From the NCBI RefSeq assembly GCF_018417595.1, contig NZ_CP070982.1:707501-771500 (forward strand): a DNA stretch of 64,000 nt. Direction: 5' to 3'. A program made the position numbers and the translations under genes. The DNA is from Pseudomonas entomophila. Its GTDB lineage: Bacteria > Pseudomonadota > Gammaproteobacteria > Pseudomonadales > Pseudomonadaceae. Under the pieces are notes generated by a model. The model was not told where the DNA came from and made no database searches. It saw nothing but the letters and a program-made list of their open reading frames with translations. The stretch's first letter is position 1. Each line of letters starts with the position of its first letter. Positions 1 through 12,449 of the stretch are shown piece after piece.

Positions 1-2130
<2,130 letters not shown>

Positions 2131-2142
2131 ATAACACCCAAG

Positions 2143-2165
2143 CAATCTGCACACGAAGCAGATTG
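2143..2165 (+). repeat. Inverted repeat in the 23S-5S spacer
   Basis: Perfect 8-base arms (CAATCTGC / GCAGATTG) with a 7-base loop, just after the 23S 3' end. Such stems in rRNA spacers often serve transcript processing. The role here is inferred. Confidence 0.5.
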
Positions 2166-2267
2166 TGGTGGTGAAGATGACACGAACCGAAAGTTCGCAA
2201 CGAATCACAAAGATCACATATCCGAATTCGCTGGAGTATCCATCTGGATCTTCTGGCAACAGAATTT

Positions 2268-2384
2268 CTTGACGACCATAGAGCATTGGAACCACCTGAT
2301 CCCATCCCGAACTCAGCAGTGAAACGATGCATCGCCGATGGTAGTGTGGGGTTTCCCCATGTGAGAGTAGGTCATCGTCAAGAT
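2268..2384 (+). rRNA. 5S ribosomal RNA
   Basis: About 117 bases with the full 5S pattern: a 5' arm near CTTGACGACCATAGAGC, the central CCGAACTCAG loop, and a 3' arm (GTCATCGTCAAG) that pairs with the 5' end. It lies about 140 bases after the 23S and closes the rRNA operon. Ends are uncertain by one to three bases. Confidence 0.96.
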
Positions 2385-2393
2385 TCATTTCGC

Positions 2394-2430
2394 AAAACCC
2401 CTATCTGCGCAGGCAGGTAGGGGTTTTGTC
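2394..2430 (+). terminator. rRNA operon intrinsic terminator
   Basis: A 10-bp stem (AAAACCCCTA / TAGGGGTTTT) right after the 5S gene, whose 3' arm supplies the T-run. Position and structure fit a rho-independent terminator for the rrn operon. Confidence 0.9.
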
Positions 2431-2451
2431 TTTGCGCCTCCGAAACAGCTT

Positions 2452-2526
2452 CCCCTTGTAGGAGCCGGTACCGCCGCGCCAGCCACTGCGGTGCGCCCTC
2501 GCCGCAATGCCAGCTCCTACAGGGGC
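2452..2526. repeat. REP-like palindrome pair
   Basis: Outer arms CCCCTTGTAGGAGC and GCTCCTACAGGGG face each other across about 50 bases. It lies between the rRNA terminator and recC. It carries the TGTAGGAGC core shared with the other REP elements here, but its inside is more diverged. Confidence 0.75.
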
Positions 2527-2581
2527 GGCGTCCCCGTGATAAGGTTCCATACCAGTACCACCGCCCTACCAGAGAGCCCCA

Positions 2582-5500
2582 ATGGTAACGACCACCTCAC
2601 TCCACCCAGGCTTCATGATTGTCCAAGGCAACCGCCTGGATGACCTGCGCAACCTGGTGGTGAGCGTGATGCGTCGCTATCCCTTGGCGCCTCTGGAAAA
2701 CGAAATTGCCCTGGTGCAGAGCAACGGCATCGCCCAGTGGTTGAAGCTGGCCTTGGCCGAGGACCCGCAGGACGATGACCAAGGTGGGTGCGGCATCGCC
2801 GCAGCCATCGATGTGCAATTGCCCGGCAGCTTCATGTGGCAGTTGTACCGCCGCGTACTGGGGCGCGACGAAATCCCCGAAGTGTCGCTGCTGGACAAGG
2901 CGCCGCTCACCTGGCGTCTGATGCGGCTGCTCCCGGAGGTGATCGAGCTGCCGCACTTCGAACCCCTGCGCCGATTCCTCACCGATGACAGCGACCTGCG
3001 CAAGCGCTACCAGTTGGCCGAGCGCCTGGCCGACCTGTTCGACCAGTACCAGGTCTACCGTGCCGACTGGCTCAAGGACTGGGCGTCCGGCGTCCATGTG
3101 CTCAACACCGCGCGGGGCGAGCGCAAGCCTTTGGTGGCGGGTAACCGCTGGCAGGCCGAACTGTGGCGCATCCTTCTGGAAGATGTCGGTGAGGAAGGCA
3201 TGGCCCAGAGCCGCGCCGGTGTGCACCAGCGCTTCATCGAACGCATCAACAGCCTGGAACAGGCGCCTGTGGGCTTGCCGGCCCGGCTGATCGTGTTCGG
3301 CATCTCGTCGCTGCCCGCACAGATTCTCGAGGCGCTGGCGGGCCTTGCCCGTTTCAGCCAGGTGCTGCTGTGCGTGCACAACCCTTGTCGCCACCACTGG
3401 GGCGATATCGTTGCCGACAAAGACCTGCTGCGTCACCAGTACAAGCGCCAGCAGCGCAAGCAGGGCACGCCCATGCAACTGGATGACGAGCTGCTGCACC
3501 AGCACGCCCACCCGCTGCTCGCCGCCTGGGGCAAGCAGGGCCGTGACTACATCAATCTGCTCGACAGCTACGACGACCCGGGCAGCTACCAGACGGTCTT
3601 CAGTGACGGCCGCATCGACCTGTTCAGCGACGCTGATCCCCAGACGCTGCTCAACCAGCTCCAGGACGACATCCTCGAACTGCGCCCACTGGCGGAAACC
3701 CGTGAGCAATGGCCTGCAGTCGATCCGGCGAAGGACCGCTCCGTGCGCTTTCATGTAGCCCACAGCCCTCAGCGCGAAGTCGAGATCCTGCATGACCAGT
3801 TGCTGGCTCGCTTCAGTGCCGACCCTACGCTGCGGCCCCGGGACATCATCGTCATGCTGCCGGCGATCGACACCTACGCCCCGCACATCCGTGCAGTGTT
3901 CGGCCAGTTGGAGCGCAGCGACCCCCGCTACATCCCCTTCACCCTCACCGACCAGGGGCAACGCGGCCGCGACCCGTTGCTGATCGCCCTCGAGCATCTG
4001 CTGAAACTACCCGACAGCCGTTTTGCGGTCAGCGAGGTGCTCGACCTGCTTGATGTTCCAGCGGTACGGGCCCGCTTCGCCATCCAGGAGAGCGACCTGC
4101 CCACCCTGCATCGCTGGATCGAAGGCTCCGGCATCCGTTGGGGCCTGAGCGCCGAGCAGCGCGCCAGCCTGGGCCTGCCCGAAGGGCTGGAGCAGAACAG
4201 CTGGCGGTTCGGCTTGCGGCGCATGTTGCTGGGTTACGCCGTGGGCGTGGGTGAAGGTTGCGATGGTATCGAGCCGTACGATGAGATCGGCGGGCTGGAT
4301 GCGGCCCTGATTGGCCCGCTGGTGGCTTTGCTCGATGCCCTGGACATCGCCTGTCAGGCGCTCTCGCAACCGGCCACGGCGACACAGTGGGGGGAGCGCC
4401 TGCATGCCCTTCTGCAGATTTTCTTCCTGGCTGAAGACGAACACGACGAGTTGCTGTTGGTGCAGCTCCAAGACCTGCGCGACACCTGGCTGGAGACCTG
4501 CGACGCGGTCGGCCTGCAGGACCTGTTGCCGCTCACCGTGGTTCGCGAGGCCTGGTTGTCGGGCCTGGACCAGGGCAAGTTGTCCCAACGTTTCCTCGCC
4601 GGCTCGGTCAACTTCTGCACCCTGATGCCCATGCGCGCCATCCCGTTCCGCGTGGTCTGCCTGCTGGGCATGAACGACGGTGACTACCCGCGCGCCCAGC
4701 CGCCACTCGATTTCGACCTGATGGCCAGTGATTACCGCCCGGGCGATCGTTCACGCCGGGAGGACGACCGCTACCTGTTGCTCGAGGCGCTGCTGTCGGC
4801 CCGCGACCAGCTTTATGTCAGCTGGGTCGGGCACAGCATTCGTGACAACAGCGAGCGGCCCGCTTCGGTCCTGGTCGGTCAACTGCGCGACCACCTGGCC
4901 GCGGGTTGGCAGTTGGCAGGCGCTCGGCAGGGGCAACGGGAAGACCCGGGGCAACAGTTGTTGCACGCACTGACCCAGGAGCACCCGCTGCAGCCATTCA
5001 GCCTGCGCTACTTCCAGAAAGGCAGCCCGCTGTTCAGCTTCGCCCATGAGTGGCGGGTGTTGCATCAGCAGGACACGGACAACGCTGCGCAGCACACGCC
5101 GCTGTCGGCCTACAGCAGTGATGAGCCATTGAGCCTGGTGCAGTTGCAGGATTTCCTGCGCCATCCGGTACGGCACTTCTTCAGCCAGCGCCTCAAAGTG
5201 TTCTTCGAGGCGCTGGAAGCGCCGACCCCGGATGAAGAACCTTTCGTCCTCGATGCCCTGCAACGCTATGGCCTGAGCGAAAGCCTACTGGGCGCGGCGT
5301 TGGCCGACCCGGACAACGCCGAGCGCGCCTTGCAGACCCAGGCCCGACGCCTGCAGGCCTGCGGCATGCTGCCCCTGGCCGGCTTCGGTGAAGCGTTGCA
5401 GGCCGAATTGATCCAGCCGCTACCGGATTTGTTGCAACGCCACCGCCAACTACTGCAACGTTGGCCAGCCTTGGTCGAAGGCGCCTTGCCGATTCATTTC

Positions 5501-6064
5501 GAGCTGGGCGCGCATCGCCTGGAGGGTTGGCTGGGGCGCGTGTACCAGGCCGACGACCAGAGCCTGCTGAGCATCGCCACCGTGCCCAATACCCTCAGCG
5601 CCGGGCGCAGCAGCCTGAAGTGGCATCGGCTGATTCCAACCTGGGTCATGCACCTGGCTGCATGTGCTTCGGGTTATCCCCTGCACAGCGCGCTGGTGGC
5701 CAGCGACCTGACCCTGCTGCTCGCCCCGTTGCCGCAAGCCGAGGCCGCCGAGCGTCTCGGCGAGCTGCTGGTGGCGCGCCAGGCCGGCATGAATACCCCG
5801 CTGCCGGTGGCGGCCAAGACCGCGTTCGCCTGGCTGGCCCAGGAAGACCCGGACAAGGCCCAGGCCGCCGCCATGCGCGCCTACGAAGGTGACGGGCAGA
5901 TCAGCAACGGCGAACGCAGTGAGAGCCTGGCCCTGGCCCGTCAATACTGTGACTTCGCCACCCTCGTACAGGACGAAACCTTCGAAGGCTGGTGCGAGAC
6001 GCTGTACCGCCCCCTGCTCGCAGCGCCCTGGCAGACCCTGGGTAATCCGGAGAGTGCCCAATGA
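2582..6064 (+). CDS. recC: Exodeoxyribonuclease V subunit gamma (RecC)
   Basis: RecC is the Chi-recognising, non-catalytic subunit of the RecBCD helicase-nuclease, which processes double-strand DNA ends for recombination. The protein is 1160 residues, close to the family length of about 1120. It starts with the typical early segment GFMIVQGNRLDDLR at residues 10-23 and has the family stretch RAIPFRVVCLLGMNDGDYPR near residue 690. The ATG at 2582 gives the usual length. The stop overlaps the recB start by 4 bases (ATGA), which suggests translational coupling. This is the first gene after the rRNA operon and the first of recC-recB-recD. Long minus-strand frames here are GC-rich shadows. Confidence 0.97.
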   Translation: MVTTTSLHPGFMIVQGNRLDDLRNLVVSVMRRYPLAPLENEIALVQSNGIAQWLKLALAEDPQDDDQGGCGIAAAIDVQLPGSFMWQLYRRVLGRDEIPEVSLLDKAPLTWRLMRLLPEVIELPHFEPLRRFLTDDSDLRKRYQLAERLADLFDQYQVYRADWLKDWASGVHVLNTARGERKPLVAGNRWQAELWRILLEDVGEEGMAQSRAGVHQRFIERINSLEQAPVGLPARLIVFGISSLPAQILEALAGLARFSQVLLCVHNPCRHHWGDIVADKDLLRHQYKRQQRKQGTPMQLDDELLHQHAHPLLAAWGKQGRDYINLLDSYDDPGSYQTVFSDGRIDLFSDADPQTLLNQLQDDILELRPLAETREQWPAVDPAKDRSVRFHVAHSPQREVEILHDQLLARFSADPTLRPRDIIVMLPAIDTYAPHIRAVFGQLERSDPRYIPFTLTDQGQRGRDPLLIALEHLLKLPDSRFAVSEVLDLLDVPAVRARFAIQESDLPTLHRWIEGSGIRWGLSAEQRASLGLPEGLEQNSWRFGLRRMLLGYAVGVGEGCDGIEPYDEIGGLDAALIGPLVALLDALDIACQALSQPATATQWGERLHALLQIFFLAEDEHDELLLVQLQDLRDTWLETCDAVGLQDLLPLTVVREAWLSGLDQGKLSQRFLAGSVNFCTLMPMRAIPFRVVCLLGMNDGDYPRAQPPLDFDLMASDYRPGDRSRREDDRYLLLEALLSARDQLYVSWVGHSIRDNSERPASVLVGQLRDHLAAGWQLAGARQGQREDPGQQLLHALTQEHPLQPFSLRYFQKGSPLFSFAHEWRVLHQQDTDNAAQHTPLSAYSSDEPLSLVQLQDFLRHPVRHFFSQRLKVFFEALEAPTPDEEPFVLDALQRYGLSESLLGAALADPDNAERALQTQARRLQACGMLPLAGFGEALQAELIQPLPDLLQRHRQLLQRWPALVEGALPIHFELGAHRLEGWLGRVYQADDQSLLSIATVPNTLSAGRSSLKWHRLIPTWVMHLAACASGYPLHSALVASDLTLLLAPLPQAEAAERLGELLVARQAGMNTPLPVAAKTAFAWLAQEDPDKAQAAAMRAYEGDGQISNGERSESLALARQYCDFATLVQDETFEGWCETLYRPLLAAPWQTLGNPESAQ

Positions 6065-9000
6065 GCCAAACCCGCCCTCTGGCATTGCGTTTTCCGCTGC
6101 ATGGCAGCCAACTGATCGAAGCCAGCGCCGGTACCGGCAAGACGTTCACCATCTCGGCGTTGTACCTGCGGCTGATCCTGGGGCACGGCGGCGAGCAGGG
6201 CTTTGCCCGCGAACTGCTGCCCCCGCAGGTCCTCGTGGTGACCTTCACCGACGCGGCCACCAAGGAGCTGCGCGAGCGTATCCGCACGCGCCTGGCCGAG
6301 GCTGCGCGGTTCTTCCGTGACGAGCTGGACGATGCCGACCCGCTGCTGCAGCAACTGCGCGACGATTATCCACAGGCGCACTGGTCGCGCTGCGCCAACC
6401 GCCTGGAGATCGCCGTGCAGTGGATGGACGAGGCCGCAGTGTCGACCATCCACGGCTGGTGCCAGCGAATGCTGCGCGAACACGCCTTCGATAGCGGCAG
6501 CCTGTTCACCCAGAGCCTGGAAACCGATCACAGCGAACTGCTCGGCCAGGTAATGCGCGATTACTGGCGACGCTTTTGCTATGGCATGCGTGGCGAGGCA
6601 CTGGCCTGGGTGCGTGGCAACTGGGGCAGCCCCGATGCGTTGCTGCCGCGTATTCGTCCGCTGTTTGGACGGGTACGTGACGCGCGAGACGATGCCGAAC
6701 CCCAGGCCCTGATCGAAGCCACTTTGCGCCAGCGCAGCGAGCAGTTGGGCCAGCTCAAGGCACCCTGGAGCGCTTGGGCGGATGAGCTGCAGCAGATCTG
6801 TCGCGACGCTGTGGCCGCCAAGCAGGCCGATGGCCGCAAGCTCCAGGCACGCTACTTCGAGCCCTGGTTCGACAAGCTGCGTGCCTGGGCGGGTGATGAA
6901 CAGGCGATGGAGCTGGACCTGGGCACGGGCTTCACCCGGTTGACAACCGCCGGCATGGCCGAGGCGTGGAAATCCGGCGAGCCGCCAGACCATCCAGCCC
7001 TGCGCGCCATGGAAAACCTGCGCGAACAATTGCAGGGGCTGGCCAGCCCTGATGTGCGGCTGCTCGAACATGCCGCCGCCTGGGTGTCGGCACGCTTCGA
7101 AGTGGAGAAGCGCCGCCGTGCGGAGATGGGCTTCGATGACATGCTTTTGCGCTTGCAACATGCCTTGGGCAGTGAGGCCGGCGAGCGTCTGGCCGGGTTG
7201 ATCCGCGAGCAGTTTCCAGTAGCGCTGATCGACGAGTTCCAGGACACCGACCCGGTGCAGTACGGCATCTTCGAGCGCATCTATCGCATCAGCGAGAACA
7301 ACCCGGATACCGGGCTGTTCATGATCGGTGACCCGAAGCAGGCCATCTACGCCTTCCGCGGTGCCGATATCTACACCTACCTGGCGGCGCGCCGTGCCAC
7401 CCGCGGCCGCCTGCACAGCCTGGACACCAACTTCCGTTCGAGCCAGGCCATGGTCGCGGCAGTGAACCGTGTATTCCTCCAGGCCGAGGCGCGTAGTGAA
7501 GGGCGCGGCGCCTTCCTGTTCCGCGCTCACGGCGACAACCCGTTGCCGTTCGTCGAAGTCCACGCCAAGGGGCGCGCCGAGCAGCTGCTGGTCGACGGCC
7601 AGCCTTGCGCGGCCTTGCACTGCTGGCAACTGGAGAGCGACGAGCCGGTCTCCAACACCCTCTACCGTCAGCGGCTGGCAGCCAGCTGCGCCAGCCATAT
7701 CGTGGCCTTGCTCAATGGCGGGCAACAGGGCGTCAGCGGTTTTGCCGACAAGGACGGCACGCTGCGTCCCTGCCAGCCATCCGATATCGCCATCCTGGTG
7801 CGCGATGGCCGCGAGGCGCAGCTGGTCCGCGCCGAACTGGCCGCCCGCGATGTACGCAGCGTGTACTTGTCGGACAAGGACTCGGTGTTCGCCGCCCAGG
7901 AAGCCCATGACTTGCTGGCCTGGCTCAAGGCTTGCGCCGAGCCGGATTCCGAACGCCTGCTCAAGGCCGCCCTGGCCAGCCTCACCCTCGACCTGCCACT
8001 GATCGACCTGGAGCGGCTGAACCAGGACGAGCGGGTCTGGGAGAACTGGGTGATGCGCTTCCGGCGTTACCGCGACACCTGGCAACGCCAGGGCGTGCTG
8101 CCGATGCTGCGCCGGTTGCTGCACGACTTCCAGCTGCCGCGCAGCCTGATGGCGCGCAGTGATGGCGAGCGGGTGCTGACCAACCTGCTGCACCTGGCCG
8201 AGCTGCTGCAGCAGGCGGCTGGTGAGCTCGATGGCGAACAGGCGCTGATCCGCCACCTCGCCGAGCACCTGGCCAACGCCGGGCAGGTGGGGGAGGAGCA
8301 GATCCTGCGCCTGGAAAGCGACGAGCAACTGGTCAAGGTGGTGACCATCCACAAGTCCAAGGGCCTGGAGTACCCCTTGGTGTACCTGCCGTTCATCTGC
8401 ACCAGCAAACCGGTGGATGGCCAGCGCCTGCCCCTGGCCTGGCACGACGACGACGGCATGGCGCACCTGACGCTGACCCCCGATGCCGACCAGATCGAAC
8501 GCGCCGACGACGAACGCCTGGCCGAAGACCTGCGCCTGCTTTATGTCGCGCTGACCCGTGCCCAGCATGCGTGCTGGCTGGGTGTCGCCGACCTGAAGCG
8601 CGGTACCCAGCGTAGTTCGCAGCTGCACCGCTCGGCCCTGGGCTACCTGCTCGGCGGCGGGGCTGTGCTGAAGGCGTCGAGCGAACTGAGCGAATGGCTA
8701 CGGATGCTGGCCGCAGCCAGCCCGGCCATTGCCAGCGGGCCGGTGCCGGAGGCGGACGCGCAGTGCTATCGCATGCCCGAGAGTCAGCGTGAGCTGCTGC
8801 CGCCACGCAAGCCGCGACGTGCGGCGGCCGAACACTGGTGGATCGCGTCCTACAGCGCCTTGCGCGTGGGCGACCAGACCCTGGTCGCCGACAGCTCCCA
8901 GGCCCAGCAACTGCTGGACGACGAGGTGCTGGACAGCCTGCAATTACGCGAAGTACCGGCCGAGGCGGGCGATATCCACCGTTTCCCCCGTGGCCCTAAC

Positions 9001-9732
9001 CCCGGCACCTTCCTCCACGGCCTGCTGGAGTGGGCCGGCAATGAAGGCTTCGCCGAGGTCGCCGCACGGCCAGATCGGCTCGAAGACACCGTTGCCCGAC
9101 GCTGCAACCGGCGCGACTGGAAAGGCTGGATCCCCACGCTCACCCAGTGGTTGCAACAGATGCTGGTGCAACCGATGCCGCTGGCGGATACCCGCCTCAC
9201 CCTTGCCGAACTCAGCCAGTACCAGATCGAGATGGAGTTCTGGTTCGCCAGCCACAACGTCGATGCCTTGCAGCTCGACCAGCTGGTGCTGCGCCATACC
9301 CATGGCGGCGTGGCCCGTCCGGGCGCGCAACCGACCCAGCTCAATGGCATGTTCAAGGGCTTCATCGACCTGGCCTTCGAACTGGACGGGCGTTACTACG
9401 TGGCCGACTACAAATCCAACTGGCTCGGCCCGGACGCCCAGGCCTACGGACCGCTGGCCATGGAGCAGGCGATCCTCGAGCACCGCTACGACCTGCAATA
9501 CGTGCTCTACCTGTTGGCCCTGCACCGGCAATTGCGCGCTCGCCTGCCCGATTACGATTACGACCGCCATATCGGCGGTGCCCTGTTCATCTTCCTGCGT
9601 GGCGTAACGCCTGCGGGGCACGGCCTGTATCACGCCCGGCCACCCCGTGCGCTGATCGAGGCGCTGGACGCGTTGTTCCGGGGCGTCCATGCCCCCGAAC
9701 AGCAGGACCTGTTTGCCGGAGCCGCGCCATGA
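6061..9732 (+). CDS. recB: Exodeoxyribonuclease V subunit beta (RecB)
   Basis: RecB is the 3'-5' helicase and the only nuclease of RecBCD. The protein is 1223 residues. Walker A (ASAGTGKT) lies at 21-28. The SF1 helicase motif DEFQDTDPVQ follows near 395, and the motif VTIHKSKGLEYPL lies in the C-terminal half of the helicase. The nuclease site is intact: Asp1103, Asp1116 and Lys1118 (in VADYKSNW) match the spacing of the E. coli catalytic D-D-K set. The gene overlaps recC upstream and recD downstream by 4 bases each, so the three subunits are probably made from one transcript in coupled fashion. Confidence 0.98.
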   Translation: MSQTRPLALRFPLHGSQLIEASAGTGKTFTISALYLRLILGHGGEQGFARELLPPQVLVVTFTDAATKELRERIRTRLAEAARFFRDELDDADPLLQQLRDDYPQAHWSRCANRLEIAVQWMDEAAVSTIHGWCQRMLREHAFDSGSLFTQSLETDHSELLGQVMRDYWRRFCYGMRGEALAWVRGNWGSPDALLPRIRPLFGRVRDARDDAEPQALIEATLRQRSEQLGQLKAPWSAWADELQQICRDAVAAKQADGRKLQARYFEPWFDKLRAWAGDEQAMELDLGTGFTRLTTAGMAEAWKSGEPPDHPALRAMENLREQLQGLASPDVRLLEHAAAWVSARFEVEKRRRAEMGFDDMLLRLQHALGSEAGERLAGLIREQFPVALIDEFQDTDPVQYGIFERIYRISENNPDTGLFMIGDPKQAIYAFRGADIYTYLAARRATRGRLHSLDTNFRSSQAMVAAVNRVFLQAEARSEGRGAFLFRAHGDNPLPFVEVHAKGRAEQLLVDGQPCAALHCWQLESDEPVSNTLYRQRLAASCASHIVALLNGGQQGVSGFADKDGTLRPCQPSDIAILVRDGREAQLVRAELAARDVRSVYLSDKDSVFAAQEAHDLLAWLKACAEPDSERLLKAALASLTLDLPLIDLERLNQDERVWENWVMRFRRYRDTWQRQGVLPMLRRLLHDFQLPRSLMARSDGERVLTNLLHLAELLQQAAGELDGEQALIRHLAEHLANAGQVGEEQILRLESDEQLVKVVTIHKSKGLEYPLVYLPFICTSKPVDGQRLPLAWHDDDGMAHLTLTPDADQIERADDERLAEDLRLLYVALTRAQHACWLGVADLKRGTQRSSQLHRSALGYLLGGGAVLKASSELSEWLRMLAAASPAIASGPVPEADAQCYRMPESQRELLPPRKPRRAAAEHWWIASYSALRVGDQTLVADSSQAQQLLDDEVLDSLQLREVPAEAGDIHRFPRGPNPGTFLHGLLEWAGNEGFAEVAARPDRLEDTVARRCNRRDWKGWIPTLTQWLQQMLVQPMPLADTRLTLAELSQYQIEMEFWFASHNVDALQLDQLVLRHTHGGVARPGAQPTQLNGMFKGFIDLAFELDGRYYVADYKSNWLGPDAQAYGPLAMEQAILEHRYDLQYVLYLLALHRQLRARLPDYDYDRHIGGALFIFLRGVTPAGHGLYHARPPRALIEALDALFRGVHAPEQQDLFAGAAP

Positions 9733-11804
9733 GCCGAAGCCTCGATGACCTGCTGCCCACCGCCCTGCAAGCCGAGCATCTGGCTGCGCTGGCCCCCCTG
9801 CGCGACAGCCAGGATCTGCTGGCCCTGCTCGACCGTTGGGTGGAGCGCGGTTGGCTGCGGGCCCTGGACCGCGCGTTCGTGAGCTTTCTCGAGGAGCGTG
9901 CCCCAGGCAGCGACCCGCTGGTGCTGCTGGCGGCGGCCCTGGCCAGCCATCAGTTGGGCCATGGCCATGTCTGCCTGGACCTTGCACAGACCCTGGCCGA
10001 GCCGGACTTCGCCTTGTCGCTGCCGCCGGAAGGGGATGCCTTGGGCGGGCCATTGCTGCTGCCTTCGCAACTGCTGGCCAGCCTGGACCTGGATACCTGG
10101 CTGCAACGCATCGCTGAAAGCGCCCTGGTGGCTGATGGCAATACCATTGAACAGCGCTCCCGGCCATTGGTGATCAGCTCACAGCGCTTGTACCTACGGC
10201 GATACTGGACCTACGAGCGGCGCATCGACGCCGCTTTGCACGAGCGCCTGGCCCGTCTGCAACCCCAGCAGGACGATCTCTCGCTGCGCCTGGCGCAGCT
10301 GTTCGAAGGCGGGGCTTCGGGTACCGAAGTGGACTGGCAGAAACTGGCCTGCGCCCTGGCCACCCGCGCCGGATTCAGTGTCATCACCGGTGGCCCCGGC
10401 ACCGGCAAGACCACTACCGTGGTGCGCTTGCTTGGCCTGTTGCAGGCGCCCGCGGTGGAGCAGGGCCGCCCCTTGCGCATCCGCCTGGCGGCACCGACCG
10501 GCAAGGCCGCGGCACGCCTGACCGAGTCCATCGGGCAACAAGTCGAGCGGCTGCAGGTGGTTGATGAAGTGCGTGCGCACATCCCCACCGAAGTGAGCAC
10601 CGTTCATCGTCTGCTCGGCAGCCGCCCCGGCTCGCGCCATTTCCGCCACCATGCGGGCAACCCGCTGCCGCTGGATGTGCTGGTGGTCGACGAGGCGTCG
10701 ATGATCGACCTGGAAATGATGGCCAACCTGCTTGATGCCCTGCCCCCCAATGCGCGGTTGGTGTTGCTGGGTGACAAGGATCAGCTGGCGTCGGTGGAAG
10801 CCGGGGCAGTGCTGGGCGACCTGTGCCGCGACGCGGAAGACGGCTGCTACTGGCCGCAGACCCTTGCCTGGCTGGAGCAGGTGGGTGGGCAGTCGCTGAG
10901 TGGCATTGGCCTGAAACCGGGCGATGGCCAGCGCAACCCGCTGGCCCAGCAGATTGTCATGCTGCGCCATTCCCGACGCTTCGGCGAAGGCAGCGGCATC
11001 GGTCAACTGGCGCGGCTGGTCAATCGTCAGCAGGCCAGGGAAGCCCGAGAGTTGTTGGCGAGCCAACCACAGGATGTCTTCTGCCTGACCTTGGGTGGCG
11101 AGCACGACAAGCGCTTCGACCGCCTGCTGCTCGATGGCCTCAACCAAGGTGTCGACGGCCCGCAAGGCTATCGCGGCTACCTGCGCGCCATCGGCCGCCT
11201 GCGCCCGCCCCCCGGTACCCCCGCCGACGATCCGCGCTGGGAGCAATGGGCTGGGGAAGTGCTGCGCAGCTTCGAGGACTTCCAGTTGCTTTGCGCCGTG
11301 CGCAAAGGCGCCTGGGGCGTCGAGGGCCTGAACGAGCGGGTGGCGCGGGTGCTGCACAACGCCGGGCTGATCGACAGCCAGCAAGCCTGGTACGAGGGGC
11401 GCCCTGTGTTGGTGACGCGCAACGACTATGGCCTGGGGCTGATGAACGGCGACATCGGCATCGCCCTGCGCCTGCCGGACGACCAGGGCCAGGCCCTGCT
11501 GCGCGTTGCCTTCCCGCGCAACGACGGCAGTGGCGGGGTGCGTTTCGTCCTGCCCAGCCGCCTGAGCGAGGTGGAGACCGTGTTCGCCATGACCGTGCAC
11601 AAGTCCCAGGGCTCGGAGTTCAGCCACACCGCGCTGGTGCTGCCCGATGCGCTCAACCCGGTGCTGACCAAGGAGCTGGTGTACACCGGCATCACCCGGG
11701 CCAAGCACTGCTTCAGCCTGATCGAGCCGCGCGCCGGGGTGTTCGAGGAGGCCGTCGGGCGCAAGGTCAGGCGGGTTTCCGGCCTGATGCTGGAGCAGGT
11801 GTGA
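9729..11804 (+). CDS. recD: Exodeoxyribonuclease V subunit alpha (RecD)
   Basis: RecD is the 5'-3' SF1B helicase of RecBCD. The protein is 691 residues, longer than the roughly 610 of E. coli. Walker A (GGPGTGKTTT) begins at residue 221. The Walker B-like segment VLVVDEASMIDLEMM and the C-terminal helicase motif FAMTVHKSQGSEF are both present. The frame is open well upstream inside recB. I chose the ATG at 9729 because it overlaps the recB stop (ATGA) and gives a normal RecD N-terminus. This is the last gene of the recCBD operon. Confidence 0.96.
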   Translation: MSRSLDDLLPTALQAEHLAALAPLRDSQDLLALLDRWVERGWLRALDRAFVSFLEERAPGSDPLVLLAAALASHQLGHGHVCLDLAQTLAEPDFALSLPPEGDALGGPLLLPSQLLASLDLDTWLQRIAESALVADGNTIEQRSRPLVISSQRLYLRRYWTYERRIDAALHERLARLQPQQDDLSLRLAQLFEGGASGTEVDWQKLACALATRAGFSVITGGPGTGKTTTVVRLLGLLQAPAVEQGRPLRIRLAAPTGKAAARLTESIGQQVERLQVVDEVRAHIPTEVSTVHRLLGSRPGSRHFRHHAGNPLPLDVLVVDEASMIDLEMMANLLDALPPNARLVLLGDKDQLASVEAGAVLGDLCRDAEDGCYWPQTLAWLEQVGGQSLSGIGLKPGDGQRNPLAQQIVMLRHSRRFGEGSGIGQLARLVNRQQAREARELLASQPQDVFCLTLGGEHDKRFDRLLLDGLNQGVDGPQGYRGYLRAIGRLRPPPGTPADDPRWEQWAGEVLRSFEDFQLLCAVRKGAWGVEGLNERVARVLHNAGLIDSQQAWYEGRPVLVTRNDYGLGLMNGDIGIALRLPDDQGQALLRVAFPRNDGSGGVRFVLPSRLSEVETVFAMTVHKSQGSEFSHTALVLPDALNPVLTKELVYTGITRAKHCFSLIEPRAGVFEEAVGRKVRRVSGLMLEQV

Positions 11805-11873
11805 TACGGGCGGAGCGACGCGGTGTGCTATCGTTGCGGCATTATCTGGAAACCTTTTGAGAGATTTCCCTCC

Positions 11874-12449
11874 ATGACAGTGGCTGTCTCGGCCTTGAGA
11901 CGCGTGATGGGCTGTGTGCTCTCGCTGCTGACGGCCATGCTGTTGTCGAACGGCGCTCCCGCCTGGGCGGGCAGCGCTGCGTCGGATGCGCAGGTCCAGC
12001 AACGGGCCAAGGCCGTGACCCAGGTGGTGCTGGGTATCCTCAGCTACGCGCGTTGGCCCGCCGAGCCCAACCCCTTGCGCTTGTGCCTGGTCGGCCCCAC
12101 CGAATACGCGGACGACCTGATCAAGGGTAATGTGCAGAATTCCGGGCACGCCTTGCAGGTACGGCGCCTGCTGGCCGGTGACGCCAGTGTCGGCAGCGGC
12201 TGTGACGCGGTGTACATCGGCAAGCTCGACAGCACCCAGCGCGAACAGCTGTTCAAGGCCATCAATGGCCACCCGGTACTGAGCATCAGCGAGGCCGACG
12301 ATCCGTGCACCGTCGGCAGCCTGTTCTGCCTGCGGGTCGGCGACCAGCAGGTGGCTTTCGACGTCAACCTCGATTCGGTGACGCGCAGCGGTGTGCGCAT
12401 CCACCCCAGTGTGCTGCAGCTGTCGCGGCGCCGGGCGGGGCAGCCATGA
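11874..12449 (+). CDS. yfiR: YfiR family periplasmic repressor of a diguanylate cyclase
   Basis: YfiR is a soluble periplasmic protein that binds the sensor part of YfiN and holds its c-di-GMP synthesis off; oxidation of YfiR releases the brake. The 191-residue product has a signal peptide (ending near residue 32) and a YfiR/DUF4154 domain. Its four cysteines fall at 71, 110, 145 and 152, which I recall as the positions of the two disulfides in P. aeruginosa YfiR. The ATG at 11874 starts directly before the hydrophobic signal; the longer frame from 11823 would put a charged segment ahead of it. The stop overlaps the yfiN start (ATGA). Confidence 0.92.
   Translation: MTVAVSALRRVMGCVLSLLTAMLLSNGAPAWAGSAASDAQVQQRAKAVTQVVLGILSYARWPAEPNPLRLCLVGPTEYADDLIKGNVQNSGHALQVRRLLAGDASVGSGCDAVYIGKLDSTQREQLFKAINGHPVLSISEADDPCTVGSLFCLRVGDQQVAFDVNLDSVTRSGVRIHPSVLQLSRRRAGQP

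Noticed and set aside
5941..8628. An 895-codon open frame on the minus strand
   Set aside because: It is antisense to recB, whose motifs are all intact. Long antisense frames are expected at this GC content.
10194..12404. A 736-codon minus-strand frame
   Set aside because: It is antisense to recD and yfiR, with low-complexity Gln/His-rich composition typical of shadow frames.
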